A stretch of DNA of 64,000 nt, taken from Mesobacillus zeae. Its GTDB lineage: Bacteria > Bacillota > Bacilli > Bacillales > Cytobacillaceae. The translations under genes were made by a program, and so were the position numbers. Below are positions 47,552 to 56,847 of this stretch, piece by piece; the first letter of the stretch is position 1, and every line of letters begins with the position of its first letter. The DNA lies in the NCBI RefSeq assembly GCF_003570705.1, contig NZ_QWVT01000008.1:248001-312000 (forward strand), written 5' to 3'. Under the pieces are notes generated by a model. It did no database searches. It had not been told where the DNA came from and saw only the letters and a list, made by a program, of their open reading frames with translations.

Positions 47552-47619
47552 TAGAAGGAAATCTCCAAATACCAACAAATTTCTACAAATGAAATATTTT
47601 CTTGAAAGAGGTGTATCTT

Positions 47620-48015
47620 TTGAAACTCTTTTCCAATACTTTTTCCTCACTGGAAAAAGCGATGGATTATTCTACCCTTAAACAGAAAGTGATTTCACAA
47701 AATATCGCAAATGTCGATACGCCGCAGTATAAAAAAAAGGACGTAAGTTTTAAGTCGGTGCTTGATGAGGCGATGGGAACAAGACTTGAGGCAAACAAGA
47801 CGAGTATCCGCCATCTTGATTTTAAAGAAAATGGAGAATCGGGGTATGGTACAGTTATCAGACAAAATGTCAATTATAACCATAATGGAAATGGTGTTGA
47901 TCTCGACAAGGAAATGTCAGACCTCGCAACAAACCAGATATATTACAACGCATTGACAGAGAGGCTGAGTGGGAAATTCAATTCTTTGCAAACGGTCATT
48001 AGGGGTGGAAAATAA
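47620..48015 (+). CDS. flgB: Flagellar basal-body rod protein FlgB
   Basis: Proximal rod subunit. 131 residues with the rod motif QNIANVDTPQYKKKDVSF near residue 31 and the C-terminal helix NQIYYNALTERLSGKFNSL. The TTG at 47620 is chosen because AAAGAGGTG lies 6 bases upstream and the length then matches B. subtilis (129); an in-frame TTG at 47602 precedes that site. First gene of fla/che. Confidence 0.95.
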   Translation: MKLFSNTFSSLEKAMDYSTLKQKVISQNIANVDTPQYKKKDVSFKSVLDEAMGTRLEANKTSIRHLDFKENGESGYGTVIRQNVNYNHNGNGVDLDKEMSDLATNQIYYNALTERLSGKFNSLQTVIRGGK

Positions 48016-48017
48016 GC

Positions 48018-48464
48018 ATGACGATTTTTCATAGCATGAACACAACAGCATCTGCATTAACGGCACAGCGCTTAAGGATGGATGTTATTTCCTCTAATAT
48101 GGCGAACGTCGATTCGAGAAGAGGAGCGAACGGAGAACCCTACCGCCGCAAATTGACGGTCCTCCAGCCAAAAGAAGGGCAGTTCTTATCCTTTCTAAAC
48201 AAAGCGATAGGCTCATCAGCTGCTGGTGCTGGTGAAGGAGTCAAAGTATCCCGGATTATTGAAGACGAAAAAACTCCGTTCAAGCTAGTCTACGACCCTG
48301 AACATCCGGATGCTGGAACCGATGGCTACGTTCGGTACCCAAATGTCGATCCACTAAGGGAAATGGTTGACCTTGTCAGTGCAACAAGATCGTATGAAGC
48401 AAACGTAACCGTTTTCAATGCTTCAAAGGGCATGATGATGAAAGCATTAGAAATCGGTAAATAA
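48018..48464 (+). CDS. flgC: Flagellar basal-body rod protein FlgC
   Basis: Proximal rod subunit, 148 residues, with TASALTAQRLRMDVISSNMANVDS at the N-terminus and the conserved tail MVDLVSATRSYEANVTVFNASK. Starts two bases after flgB; its ribosome site (AGGGGTGG) lies in the flgB end, so the two are translated together. Confidence 0.97.
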   Translation: MTIFHSMNTTASALTAQRLRMDVISSNMANVDSRRGANGEPYRRKLTVLQPKEGQFLSFLNKAIGSSAAGAGEGVKVSRIIEDEKTPFKLVYDPEHPDAGTDGYVRYPNVDPLREMVDLVSATRSYEANVTVFNASKGMMMKALEIGK

Positions 48465-48475
48465 AGGAGAAGAGT

Positions 48476-48787
48476 ATGGACAGCATCTCGTTTTCGCCAG
48501 TAAGTCCGGCAATAAAGCCGTTCGATTCCAAGTCTATTTCAAATTCCAATACACCATTCGAAGCGCAGAAAAGTTTTTCGTCCGTATTAAAGCAACAAAT
48601 TGAAAAAATTAATGAAACACAGCTTCAATCAGACCAACTCACAGAAAAACTTGCAAGTGGGGCGGACGTTGACCTTCATCAGGTGATGATTGCGTCTCAG
48701 AAAGCAGGCATTACTCTTCAGGCATCTCTTGAAGTACGTAACAAAGTGGTCGAGGCGTACCAGGAAATGATGAGGATGCAGGTGTAA
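48476..48787 (+). CDS. fliE: Flagellar MS-ring/rod junction protein FliE
   Basis: Adapter between the MS ring and the rod. 103 residues; a variable N-terminus followed by the conserved helical half with VDLHQVMIASQKAGITLQ and VRNKVVEAYQEMMRMQV at the C-terminus. AAGGAGAAG precedes the ATG, 11 bases after flgC. Confidence 0.96.
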   Translation: MDSISFSPVSPAIKPFDSKSISNSNTPFEAQKSFSSVLKQQIEKINETQLQSDQLTEKLASGADVDLHQVMIASQKAGITLQASLEVRNKVVEAYQEMMRMQV

Positions 48788-48861
48788 TAGAAAAGCTAAA
48801 AACTACTGGAATGACGGTTATTAGCTAGAAACATAGAAGATTTAATAACCGGGGGATTGAG

Positions 48862-50451
48862 ATGAAAGAAAAATTTCAAAAATATGCAGATTCATTGAAA
48901 ATTTTTTGGCAGGGGCGGACAAAGAAAAGTAAAACGGTTTTGATTGCCACTGTTTTATTAGTACTTCTTGGAGCGGGTACCGCCGGTTTTCTGATGAACA
49001 GGACGACATTTGTTCCGCTTTACAGCAATTTGTCTCCTACTGAAACTGGGACAATCAAGGAAAGCTTGGACGGACGAGGCATACCTTCAGAGATCACCGA
49101 CGGAGGAGGGACGATCAAAGTTCCCGAGGGGTCGGTCGATACGCTGAAAGTAGAACTCGCTGCTGAGGGTCTTCCCAAATCAGGAAGCATTGATTATTCT
49201 TTCTTCAGCCAAAACGCTGGCCTTGGAATGACAGACAATGAATTTAATGTGTTAAAGGTTGAGGCAATGCAGACGGAATTGGCGGAGCTCATGAAGGGTG
49301 TAGAAGGTGTCAAAGACGCAAAAGTCATGATCAACCTTCCTGAAAAAAGCATTTTCGTTAGCGATGCTCCTGAAAAGGCATCTGCTTCCATTGTGCTGAA
49401 TACAATTCCCGGGAATGAATTGAAGGATGAACAGGTTCAAGCACTGTATCGGCTTGTTGAAAAGAGTGTCCCCAACTTGCCTGAGGAAAATATCGTTATC
49501 ATGAACCAGTTTTCCGAGTATTTCGATCTTAAAAATAGGGATAATTCTTCTGAAACCAACTTTGCCTCCCAGCATGAAGTTAAACAGCAGGTACAAAGAG
49601 ATGTTCAGCGCCAGGTCCAAAGTATGCTTGGAACATTGATGGGCCAGGAAAAAGTGGTAGTATCGGTTACTGCAGATATCGACTTTACACAGGAGAACAG
49701 GGAAGAGAACCTTGTCGAGCCTGTTGATAAAGAAAATATGGAGGGCATTGCAATTAGTGCTCAGCGGCTGACGGAAACTTTTTCCGGAAAAGGAGAGCAG
49801 GCAGGAGGTGTTCCTTCAGGTCAGGACCCTGCAGATTCCCTTGGATCCCAGTACCTTGAGTCAAGTGGTGGCAACGGTGATTATGAGAAGAAAGAAGAAA
49901 CAATCAACAAAGAAGTCAATCGTATCCGTAAAGAAATCGTCGAAAGCCCTTATAAGGTAAGAGATCTGGGCATCCAGGTCATGGTGGAACCGCCTAAACC
50001 TAACGACCCTAATTCCCTTCCACAGGAACGGATTGATGATATAAGCAAAATTCTCGGCACCATCGTCCGTACAACGATCGATAAGCAAGAAGGAACGGAA
50101 CTGACAGATGAGTTAATTGAGCAGAAGATTGCTGTATCGGTACAGCCGTTCAACGGAAAAATCAAGTTTGATGAGGCGGCAGACAGCGGCCTTCCATGGT
50201 GGGTCTATGTAGTGGGCGGCGTCCTTTTGGCAGCTGTCATTATTCTCTTATTCCTGTTCGTGAAGTCACGCCAGAAGGAGATAGAGCCGATTGAGGCGGC
50301 AGAAGACGAGGAAGTGCTAATGTATGTACCTGATGTAAACACGGAAAAAGAAAACGAAAGTTCACTGAAAAAGAAGCAGCTTGAAAAAATGGCGAAAGAA
50401 AAGCCTGAGGACTTCGCAAAACTCTTGCGGACCTGGCTAAGCGAGGATTAG
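48862..50451 (+). CDS. fliF: Flagellar MS-ring protein FliF
   Basis: Forms the membrane-embedded MS ring. 529 residues: membrane helix 1 at about 23-46, two ring-building motif domains in the extracytoplasmic part (YSNLSPTETGTIKESLDGRGIP; DAKVMINLPEKS), membrane helix 2 at about 446-467, and a cytoplasmic C-terminal tail with KPEDFAKLLRTWLSED that binds FliG. GGGGGATTGAG precedes the ATG. Confidence 0.97.
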   Translation: MKEKFQKYADSLKIFWQGRTKKSKTVLIATVLLVLLGAGTAGFLMNRTTFVPLYSNLSPTETGTIKESLDGRGIPSEITDGGGTIKVPEGSVDTLKVELAAEGLPKSGSIDYSFFSQNAGLGMTDNEFNVLKVEAMQTELAELMKGVEGVKDAKVMINLPEKSIFVSDAPEKASASIVLNTIPGNELKDEQVQALYRLVEKSVPNLPEENIVIMNQFSEYFDLKNRDNSSETNFASQHEVKQQVQRDVQRQVQSMLGTLMGQEKVVVSVTADIDFTQENREENLVEPVDKENMEGIAISAQRLTETFSGKGEQAGGVPSGQDPADSLGSQYLESSGGNGDYEKKEETINKEVNRIRKEIVESPYKVRDLGIQVMVEPPKPNDPNSLPQERIDDISKILGTIVRTTIDKQEGTELTDELIEQKIAVSVQPFNGKIKFDEAADSGLPWWVYVVGGVLLAAVIILLFLFVKSRQKEIEPIEAAEDEEVLMYVPDVNTEKENESSLKKKQLEKMAKEKPEDFAKLLRTWLSED

Positions 50452-50461
50452 GAGGGCGGAA

Positions 50462-51478
50462 ATGGCAAAGAGAGAGCAACATCAACTGACAGGAAAACAA
50501 AAGGCAGCCATCCTCCTTATTTCGATGGGGCCTGACGTTTCCGCATCTGTGTATAAACATTTAAGTGAAGAAGAAATTGAAAAACTAACATTAGAAATTT
50601 CGGGTGTAAGGAAAGTGGATTCTGCTGCCAAAGAGGAAATAGTCGAAGAGTTCCACAATATTGCCCTTGCGCAGGATTATATTTCGCAGGGCGGAATTGG
50701 ATACGCCAAAACAATACTTGAAAAGGCACTTGGGTCAGACCAGGCTTCTGTCATTATTAATAGGCTGACCTCCTCGCTTCAGGTGAGGCCTTTTGATTTT
50801 GCAAGGAAAGCAGATCCGGGACAAATTTTAAATTTTATCCAAAACGAACACCCGCAAACAATCGCACTCATTCTTTCGTACCTGGATTCAGTGCAGGCCG
50901 GGCAAATTCTGTCTGAATTGCCTCAGGATATGCAGACGGATATTGCTAAAAGAATTGCAATGATGGATAGCACATCCCCTGAAATTATAAACGAGGTTGA
51001 GCAGGTTCTAGAGCGAAAGCTCTCTTCAACGGTTACCCAGGACTATACCCAGACAGGCGGGATAGAGTCAGTGGTAGAAGTGCTGAACGGTGTTGACAGA
51101 TCTACTGAAAGGACAATCCTTGATGCACTGGAAATACAGGATCCTGAACTCGCTGAAGAAATCAAGAAAAGAATGTTTGTCTTCGAGGATATTGTCACGC
51201 TTGACAGCAGGGCGATACAGCGTGTCATTCGTGATTGTGAAAATGAAGATCTTATGCTATCGCTTAAGGTTTCCAGTGATGAAGTTAAAGAAATTGTATT
51301 TAAAAATATGTCACAGCGCATGGCTGAAACATTCAGGGATGAAATGGAATATATGGGCCCTGTACGTCTCCGTGATGTTGAAGAAGCACAATCACGTATT
51401 GTCTCGACAATACGCCGTCTCGAGGAAGCGGGAGAAATCGTGGTAGCCCGTGGCGGAGGAGATGACATCATTGTCTAG
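50462..51478 (+). CDS. fliG: Flagellar motor switch protein FliG
   Basis: Rotor protein contacting MotA; torque and switching. 338 residues, equal to B. subtilis. N-terminal domain (KAAILLISMGPDVSASVYKHL), middle domain with the EHPQTIALILSYL motif, and C-terminal domain with the charged ridge (DSRAIQRVIRDCENEDLMLSLK). AGGAGGGCGG precedes the ATG. Overlaps fliH by 8 bases. Confidence 0.98.
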   Translation: MAKREQHQLTGKQKAAILLISMGPDVSASVYKHLSEEEIEKLTLEISGVRKVDSAAKEEIVEEFHNIALAQDYISQGGIGYAKTILEKALGSDQASVIINRLTSSLQVRPFDFARKADPGQILNFIQNEHPQTIALILSYLDSVQAGQILSELPQDMQTDIAKRIAMMDSTSPEIINEVEQVLERKLSSTVTQDYTQTGGIESVVEVLNGVDRSTERTILDALEIQDPELAEEIKKRMFVFEDIVTLDSRAIQRVIRDCENEDLMLSLKVSSDEVKEIVFKNMSQRMAETFRDEMEYMGPVRLRDVEEAQSRIVSTIRRLEEAGEIVVARGGGDDIIV

Positions 51479-52226
51479 GCTGATAAAATCTCCTCAGAAA
51501 GAGCAATCGGGCAAAGTGATTGGGATCCGTGTCCTTGAACAGGGTGATCAGGGCGAAAGTACACCATTCTTCCAGCATACCGAAGTAGAAAAGAGCGAAA
51601 TCCTCGACAATGCAAAAGCGGAGGCCGAGGAGATCATTCGAAATGCAGTTCTGCAGGCTGAAGAAATCAGGAAACTGGCAAATGATGAAAAAGAAGATTG
51701 GGAAACGGAAAAAGTAAGGCTGGCTGATGAAGCAAAGGAAAATGGATTTGTCAGAGGCCTTATGGACGGACGAAACCGAGGTTATGAGGAATACACCGAA
51801 CTGTTGAACTTTGCAAAAGGAATTATTGATTCAGCTAAAGCGGATTACCGTCAACAAATTGAGTCTGCTGAGACTGTCATTCTCGAACTGGGAATGAAGG
51901 TTGCAGAGAAAATTATCGGAAAAGCCATCAATGAAGAAAAAGACAGCTATATGCACTATGTAAAACGTGCGCTGAAAAGTGCGAGAGATTATAAAGAAGT
52001 ACAGCTTCATATTCCTCCGGTGCATTATGAGTTTCTCTTGACACAAAAGGAAGAACTCGAAGCAGTATTTCCACGTGAAACCGATTTTTATATTTATCCG
52101 AATGATGATTTGCCAGAAGGAAGCTGTGTGATTGAATCCGCAAATGGACGAATAGACGCCAGTGTGGACAGCCAGCTTGCTGAAATTAAGCAAAAACTGT
52201 CCGACCTGTTGGAAGGTGAAGCTTAA
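51471..52226 (+). CDS. fliH: Flagellar export ATPase regulator FliH
   Basis: Holds and restrains the export ATPase FliI. 251 residues: a variable N-terminus, a long acidic helical middle (about 40-110, EEIIRNAVLQAEEIRKLANDE as landmark), and a C-terminal V-type ATPase E-subunit-like domain. Start chosen at TTG 51471 with GGAGGAG nine bases upstream; ATG 51462 and GTG 51450 are alternatives without a comparable ribosome site. Confidence 0.93.
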   Translation: MSRLIKSPQKEQSGKVIGIRVLEQGDQGESTPFFQHTEVEKSEILDNAKAEAEEIIRNAVLQAEEIRKLANDEKEDWETEKVRLADEAKENGFVRGLMDGRNRGYEEYTELLNFAKGIIDSAKADYRQQIESAETVILELGMKVAEKIIGKAINEEKDSYMHYVKRALKSARDYKEVQLHIPPVHYEFLLTQKEELEAVFPRETDFYIYPNDDLPEGSCVIESANGRIDASVDSQLAEIKQKLSDLLEGEA

Positions 52227-52227
52227 A

Positions 52228-53541
52228 GTGAAAGCATCTGATTTAATAGAACATATTTCCGAGCTGGATTCTTTCAAAAGATATGGGCGAGTAAAAAAAG
52301 TAGTCGGTTTGATGATTGAGTCCCAGGGACCGGAAAGCTCAATAGGCGACGTATGCTACATCCATGTAGGAACGAAGCACAAGCGGAAAATCCAGGCTGA
52401 AGTAGTCGGATTTAAAGATGAAAACGTAGTATTAATGCCATATACAGCTACGCATAATATTGCTCCGGGAAGTCTGGTGGAAACGACTTTAAAACCTCTG
52501 GAAATCAAGGCTGGGCAGGAACTGATCGGAAAGGTGGTCAACTCGCTTGGCATGCCGCTTGATGGATCCGCCCTTCCAAAAGGACTGGCCTCTGTACCGA
52601 CGGACCAGGCGCCTCCCAATCCGCTTAGTAGGCCGCCGATTTCAGAGCCAATCGAAGTGGGCGTCACAATGATTGATAGCCTGTTAACAGTCGGGACTGG
52701 CCAGCGTGTCGGCATATTTGCTGGCAGTGGGGTTGGAAAAAGCACGCTGATGGGTATGATTGCTCGAAACACGACAGCTGATCTGAATGTCATCGGGCTG
52801 ATTGGAGAGCGTGGCAGAGAAGTCCGGGAGTTCATAGAGAGGGATTTAGGTTCCGAGGGCCTAAAAAGGTCGATTGTCGTCGTGGCAACATCAGACCAGC
52901 CGGCTCTTATGAGAATAAAGGGAGCCTCAACAGCCACAGCTATTGCCGAATATTTTCGGGACAAAGGCCTGAATGTCATGCTGATGATGGACTCTGTCAC
53001 AAGGGTAGCCATGGCCCAGCGCGAAGTCGGTTTGGCCATTGGAGAGCCGCCGACAACAAAAGGCTATACACCTTCAGTTTTTGCTGTCCTGTCAAGGCTG
53101 CTCGAACGGACTGGAACAAATAAATTCGGTTCCATTACCGCTTTTTATACTGTTCTTGTGGATGGAGACGATATGAACGAACCTATTGCTGACACGGTCC
53201 GGGGAATTTTGGATGGACACTTCGTCCTGGATAGGGACCTTGCCAATAAAGGCCAGTACCCTGCTGTAAATGTCCTTAAGAGCATCAGCAGGATCATGAA
53301 CAATATTGTGGATGAACCACACAGAAAAGCAGCCGAACGTTTGAGAGATTTGTTGGGTACGTATTTAAAATCAGAAGATCTGATCAATATTGGAGCTTAT
53401 AAAAAAGGGACATCCAGCGAAATAGATGAAGCCATTGGGCTTTATCCGGATATTATCCGCTTCCTCAAGCAGGAAACAGATGAGAAGGTATCCATGCAGG
53501 AAAGTATTTTCAAATTGATTGAACTAACAGGCAAAGGGTGA
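52228..53541 (+). CDS. fliI: Flagellar type III export ATPase FliI
   Basis: F1-beta-like ATPase of the flagellar export apparatus. 437 residues: N-terminal beta barrel (GLMIESQGPESSIGDVC), P-loop GSGVGKST at 166-173, ERGREVREF, Walker B MLMMDSVTRVAMAQRE, and EPPTTKGYTPSVFA. GTG 52228 has GGAAGGTGA eight bases upstream and gives the family N-terminus; an in-frame GTG inside fliH is not credible. Confidence 0.97.
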   Translation: MKASDLIEHISELDSFKRYGRVKKVVGLMIESQGPESSIGDVCYIHVGTKHKRKIQAEVVGFKDENVVLMPYTATHNIAPGSLVETTLKPLEIKAGQELIGKVVNSLGMPLDGSALPKGLASVPTDQAPPNPLSRPPISEPIEVGVTMIDSLLTVGTGQRVGIFAGSGVGKSTLMGMIARNTTADLNVIGLIGERGREVREFIERDLGSEGLKRSIVVVATSDQPALMRIKGASTATAIAEYFRDKGLNVMLMMDSVTRVAMAQREVGLAIGEPPTTKGYTPSVFAVLSRLLERTGTNKFGSITAFYTVLVDGDDMNEPIADTVRGILDGHFVLDRDLANKGQYPAVNVLKSISRIMNNIVDEPHRKAAERLRDLLGTYLKSEDLINIGAYKKGTSSEIDEAIGLYPDIIRFLKQETDEKVSMQESIFKLIELTGKG

Positions 53542-53546
53542 CCATC

Positions 53547-53993
53547 ATGCAGTATCAGTTCAAATTCGAAAAGATTCTTTCACTGAAAGCAAAAGAAAAA
53601 GATGAAGCCCAGACAGTATACCAGGAAACGGTCAAAAGGTTTGAGGACGCAGCAGAACATTTGTACAGCCTCCTGAAAAAAAAGGAAGACCTTGAGTCCT
53701 ATCAGGCGGAGAGGCTGAACACAGGACTTCCTATCCAGGAAATAAGGCATCATCAGCATTTTGTTGGAAATATTGAAAAAACAATCGACCATTATCAAAA
53801 AATGGTAATCAACGCCCGCAACCACATGAATTATCAGCAGGCGCAGCTAATGGAAAAAAATATTGAAGTGAAAAAATATCAAAGAATAAAAGAAAACCAC
53901 CATCTTCAATTTCTTGCTGAGGAAAAATACGAAGAAGGAAGGCTGATGGATGAAATCTCGATTCAGCAATATATGAACCGGGAAGTTAGGTGA
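53547..53993 (+). CDS. fliJ: Flagellar export chaperone FliJ
   Basis: 148-residue antiparallel coiled coil that sits in the FliI ring and recycles chaperones. Begins MQYQFKFEKILSLKAKEKDEA, matching the FliJ family start, and is nearly all alpha-helical and charged. ATG 53547 is preferred over GTG 53538 because AAGGGTGA (53533-53540) is 6 bases upstream and the length matches B. subtilis (147). Confidence 0.94.
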   Translation: MQYQFKFEKILSLKAKEKDEAQTVYQETVKRFEDAAEHLYSLLKKKEDLESYQAERLNTGLPIQEIRHHQHFVGNIEKTIDHYQKMVINARNHMNYQQAQLMEKNIEVKKYQRIKENHHLQFLAEEKYEEGRLMDEISIQQYMNREVR

Positions 53994-53997
53994 GACA

Positions 53998-54606
53998 ATG
54001 AGTAAAATATCGGAAGAAAAAGAGCCAGCTGGCGATAGCAGAGTGCAATGGATCATGTTCGTTATAGTTATTCCTGCCTTGTTTGCAGTCACATTTGCTT
54101 TGGTTATCCTAAATTTCGCCGGAATCAATGTCTTTGAAAGCGCAAGAGAAATAGGCGCGAAAATTCCGGGTGTATCACGGCTTATTCAGCCAAGCGAGAC
54201 GGCTTCCATGAAAAAAGCCGAAAAACACATCGTTGGCCTTGAAGCTGAAATCAAGAACAAGGAAGCCAAAGTGGAACAGCTGCAGTCCAAGATGGATAAC
54301 AAGAACAAGGAAGCTGAGCGACTCAAACTTGAGAAGCAGCAGCTAGAGGAACAAATTGACGAGCTTGCAGCGATCCAGACTGAAAACAAGCGCGCGTTTA
54401 AGGACATCGTCCGGACGTACGAGACAATGTCTCCCAAGAGTGCAGCGCCTATCCTTGCAAAAATGGAAAGCGACGAGGCGTTAAAAATTCTAACTAATAT
54501 CAAGCCTGATACCCTTTCGGCAATCATGGAAAAAATGTCCCCGGAAGAGGCAGCAAAATATACAGAGCTTTTAACAAACGAAGGCGATAACAGCAGGCAA
54601 GATTAG
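53998..54606 (+). CDS. ylxF: YlxF, MotE/MgtE_N-like flagellar operon protein
   Basis: 202 residues: one membrane helix at about 18-42, coiled coil at about 65-120 (alternating K, E, Q and L), and a C-terminal MgtE N-like domain (SPKSAAPILAKMESDEALKIL, MSPEEAAKYTELL). This layout matches MotE-type stator chaperones of other bacteria; in B. subtilis its precise job is not established. AGGTGAG precedes the ATG, four bases after fliJ. A 340-base non-coding insert follows it. Confidence 0.9.
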   Translation: MSKISEEKEPAGDSRVQWIMFVIVIPALFAVTFALVILNFAGINVFESAREIGAKIPGVSRLIQPSETASMKKAEKHIVGLEAEIKNKEAKVEQLQSKMDNKNKEAERLKLEKQQLEEQIDELAAIQTENKRAFKDIVRTYETMSPKSAAPILAKMESDEALKILTNIKPDTLSAIMEKMSPEEAAKYTELLTNEGDNSRQD

Positions 54607-54639
54607 AGGATTACACTGGAGAGATTTATTCTTCGATAA

Positions 54640-54766
54640 TTGTCCAGCGCCTTGTGGACTTCACCCACCTCATTATGATGGAGCACAGGACGTGCGCGCC
54701 CTTAGCGTTATAGGTCCAAAAATCGAATCGCTAACGCTTTTCGTGTTTCCTTTATCTCAGTCATTA
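54640..54766 (+). repeat. Intergenic repeat, family 2, copy C1
   Basis: Starts TTGTCCAGCGCC (54640-54651) and aligns with copies D1 and D2: exact 21-base block at 54683-54703, exact 16-base block at 54742-54757. It lies inside the fla/che operon, 33 bases after the ylxF stop. The right end of the unit is replaced by an inverted family 1 copy. Confidence 0.8.
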
Positions 54767-54769
54767 AAA

Positions 54770-54879
54770 GGCGAGGCGACTGTCCAGCCCAGACAAGCAT
54801 AAGATGGACTGCGGAGTGACGCAGGTTGCCACAGAGCAGTACAGCTTATGACCTCGAGGGGCTTGGATCCGCAGCTGGA
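54770..54879 (-). repeat. Structured intergenic repeat, family 1, copy C2 (reverse orientation)
   Basis: Read on the - strand it begins TCCAGCTGCGGATCC and aligns with copy B. CATAAG 54798-54803 pairs with CTTATG 54845-54850. The outer stem CCA-GCCC (54784-54790) pairs with GGGC-T-TGG (54859-54866), a sequence different from copies A and B but still paired. The inner hairpin is CTGCG 54809-54813 with CGCAG 54820-54824. Confidence 0.75.
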
Positions 54880-54946
54880 TTCGGGTGGCTCCAGTTCATA
54901 CGGCGCTAAACAGGCCCTTACGCTTTTATTAAAAGGAGGTGAGTAA

Positions 54947-56185
54947 ATGGAGATTGGTACGCTTGGCGGTGTGAACGCATACGCCCAGACTAAAAGTGAA
55001 ATTTCGTCTGGAAACACGACTGGGAAGTTTTCACTTCTTTTTGCCTCCTTAACAGCTTCAGGGGCAGGGAATGCAGAGAAAGCTGATAGTAGCTTGTCTA
55101 GCGAGAGTGAAAAAGTCGATTTGCCCGGATTGATTGATTATCTTAATAATCCTGATTTATTGGAAATGGAAGATGGTTTCAAGCTCGCGGACATAGCTCT
55201 TTCCGGCAGCGGGAAAAATCTTTTGGAGACAGCTTTAGCAATGATGAATCTGACGCCTGCCAGTATAGAAGGGTTGAAAGAGACGAATGAAGCGGGAGAA
55301 CCTGGAGTGAAGAAGGAATTGACGGATGAAGAGATTGAAGCAGCCCTTGCAGCGTTTCTTTCAACCCTCATTAGAATGGATGACAAACAGTTCCAGGTAG
55401 CTCTTGATAAGACAGGAGTAGCCGCAGTAAAAGCTATAAAACTATTTGATTTGCTTTCCGGGTATAAGGATTGCTACGCAAAAGATGGCAAAAAGCTTGA
55501 TGAAACACTAGAACAGCTTACAGAAAAGCTTACTGGCTTGCTAGAGAACCGAGGTAGTTCAAGAATGGATATGTTACAGCAAAAATTCTCCCAAGCTGCT
55601 TTCAGCATCAACCAGGCCGCACAAAAAAATAGCATCAGTCAGGAACATGCATCTGGGCTGAACAAAAGCGATGGGATCAGCGGAGAAGAGAACAAAATTA
55701 TTTCTCCCATGACTTTTATATCCAGACCTGAACAACTAACCTTGCTCCAAAACGGTTCAGGAAAGCCTGTGACAGCAGACCAGCTGATCAGGCAATTCGA
55801 ATCCATACTTTCAAGGTCGAAGTTCTCAAATATAAATGGTGTCCAAAAACTAGCCCTTAAGCTCTTTCCGGAACATCTGGGAAGCATCAGAATCGAAATT
55901 ATCCAGAAAGAACACGGATTGATTGCCCGAATTTTCACAACGACTCAGACAGCTAAAGAATCGCTTGATGCAAACTTGAATGGTTTACGGAGCGCTTTCT
56001 CTTCACAGAACCTTCAAATAGACAAGCTGGAAATAACAAATCCGGAAACACAGCAAGAACGCTCATTCAGCCGGGATTCCCGTCAGGAAAGAGAGGACAG
56101 GGAACAGGATGGCGCTAAAAAAGATGAGGCGGATAAGGAACCAGCAAGGACATTTGAGAATGTGCTTGTGAATACGGAAGTGTAG
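54947..56185 (+). CDS. fliK: Flagellar hook-length control protein FliK
   Basis: Secreted ruler that stops hook growth and switches export specificity through FlhB. 412 residues: a poorly conserved, low-complexity N-terminal two thirds, then the Flg_hook domain at about 265-360 (LALKLFPEHLGSIRIEIIQ, LDANLNGLRSAFSSQNLQIDKLEI) and a charged, disordered tail rich in D, E, K and R. AAAAGGAGGTGAG precedes the ATG, immediately after the intergenic repeats. Confidence 0.93.
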   Translation: MEIGTLGGVNAYAQTKSEISSGNTTGKFSLLFASLTASGAGNAEKADSSLSSESEKVDLPGLIDYLNNPDLLEMEDGFKLADIALSGSGKNLLETALAMMNLTPASIEGLKETNEAGEPGVKKELTDEEIEAALAAFLSTLIRMDDKQFQVALDKTGVAAVKAIKLFDLLSGYKDCYAKDGKKLDETLEQLTEKLTGLLENRGSSRMDMLQQKFSQAAFSINQAAQKNSISQEHASGLNKSDGISGEENKIISPMTFISRPEQLTLLQNGSGKPVTADQLIRQFESILSRSKFSNINGVQKLALKLFPEHLGSIRIEIIQKEHGLIARIFTTTQTAKESLDANLNGLRSAFSSQNLQIDKLEITNPETQQERSFSRDSRQEREDREQDGAKKDEADKEPARTFENVLVNTEV

Positions 56186-56198
56186 GAGGCAAAAGTCA

Positions 56199-56834
56199 AT
56201 GCCCAATACGATTGATTCTGAATATATGCTGTCTTCTCTGCCTAAACAGAGGAAGACAGGGGGAAATACACTGGGAAAAGATGAATTTTTAAATCTATTG
56301 ATGACCCAGCTTCAAAACCAGGACCCTATGAATCCGATGCAGGACAAAGAGTTTATTGCCCAGATGGCTACTTTTTCGTCACTGGAACAAATGACAAATA
56401 TTGCGTCTTCGATGGAAATGCTCTTGCAGTCACAAGAACAGAACAAGCTGATTGCCTATACCGAGTTTGTCGGGAAAGAAGTGACCTGGCATAAAATCGA
56501 AGAAGGTGAGGAAGGCGAAGCTCCAGTAGTGACGGAGGGAACAGGTAAAGTAGCTAGAGTCGAATTCACGGGAGAAAATGTGGTGTTTGTTCTTGATGAC
56601 GGTACAAAGCTTGAACCTGCCAATATCTCTGAAATCCATAAAGAAACAGCTGACAACCAAATTATGCAGGCAAGCATGCTCATTGGCCGGACCGTAACCT
56701 ATCTTGACGAAGACAAAACAGAAAAATCTGCTTTGGTGAAATCTGTTACCTTCAAAAATGGCAAGACAGAATTCGTGCTCGGAAATGAAGCGCAAACAAC
56801 AATCAATTCTTCCCAAATATTAAAAATCGAATAA
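56199..56834 (+). CDS. flgD: Flagellar hook cap protein FlgD
   Basis: Caps the growing hook. The N-terminal half has the signature LGKDEFLNLLMTQLQNQDPMNPMQDKEFIAQMATFSSLEQM, cited as spanning residues 25-65. The C-terminal half (about 85-211) adds a beta-rich domain (EFVGKEVTWHKIEEG; MLIGRTVTYLDED). At 211 residues it is clearly longer than B. subtilis YlxG (about 140), which lacks most of this second half. AGGAGG lies nine bases before the ATG. Confidence 0.93.
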   Translation: MPNTIDSEYMLSSLPKQRKTGGNTLGKDEFLNLLMTQLQNQDPMNPMQDKEFIAQMATFSSLEQMTNIASSMEMLLQSQEQNKLIAYTEFVGKEVTWHKIEEGEEGEAPVVTEGTGKVARVEFTGENVVFVLDDGTKLEPANISEIHKETADNQIMQASMLIGRTVTYLDEDKTEKSALVKSVTFKNGKTEFVLGNEAQTTINSSQILKIE

Positions 56835-56847
56835 AGGATGTGGCAGG

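Noticed and set aside
47171-47619. Sigma-D promoter for the fla/che operon
   Set aside because: No TAAA with a GCCGATAT-like -10 at suitable spacing was visible; only the sigma-A-like pair at 47523-47551 is reported.
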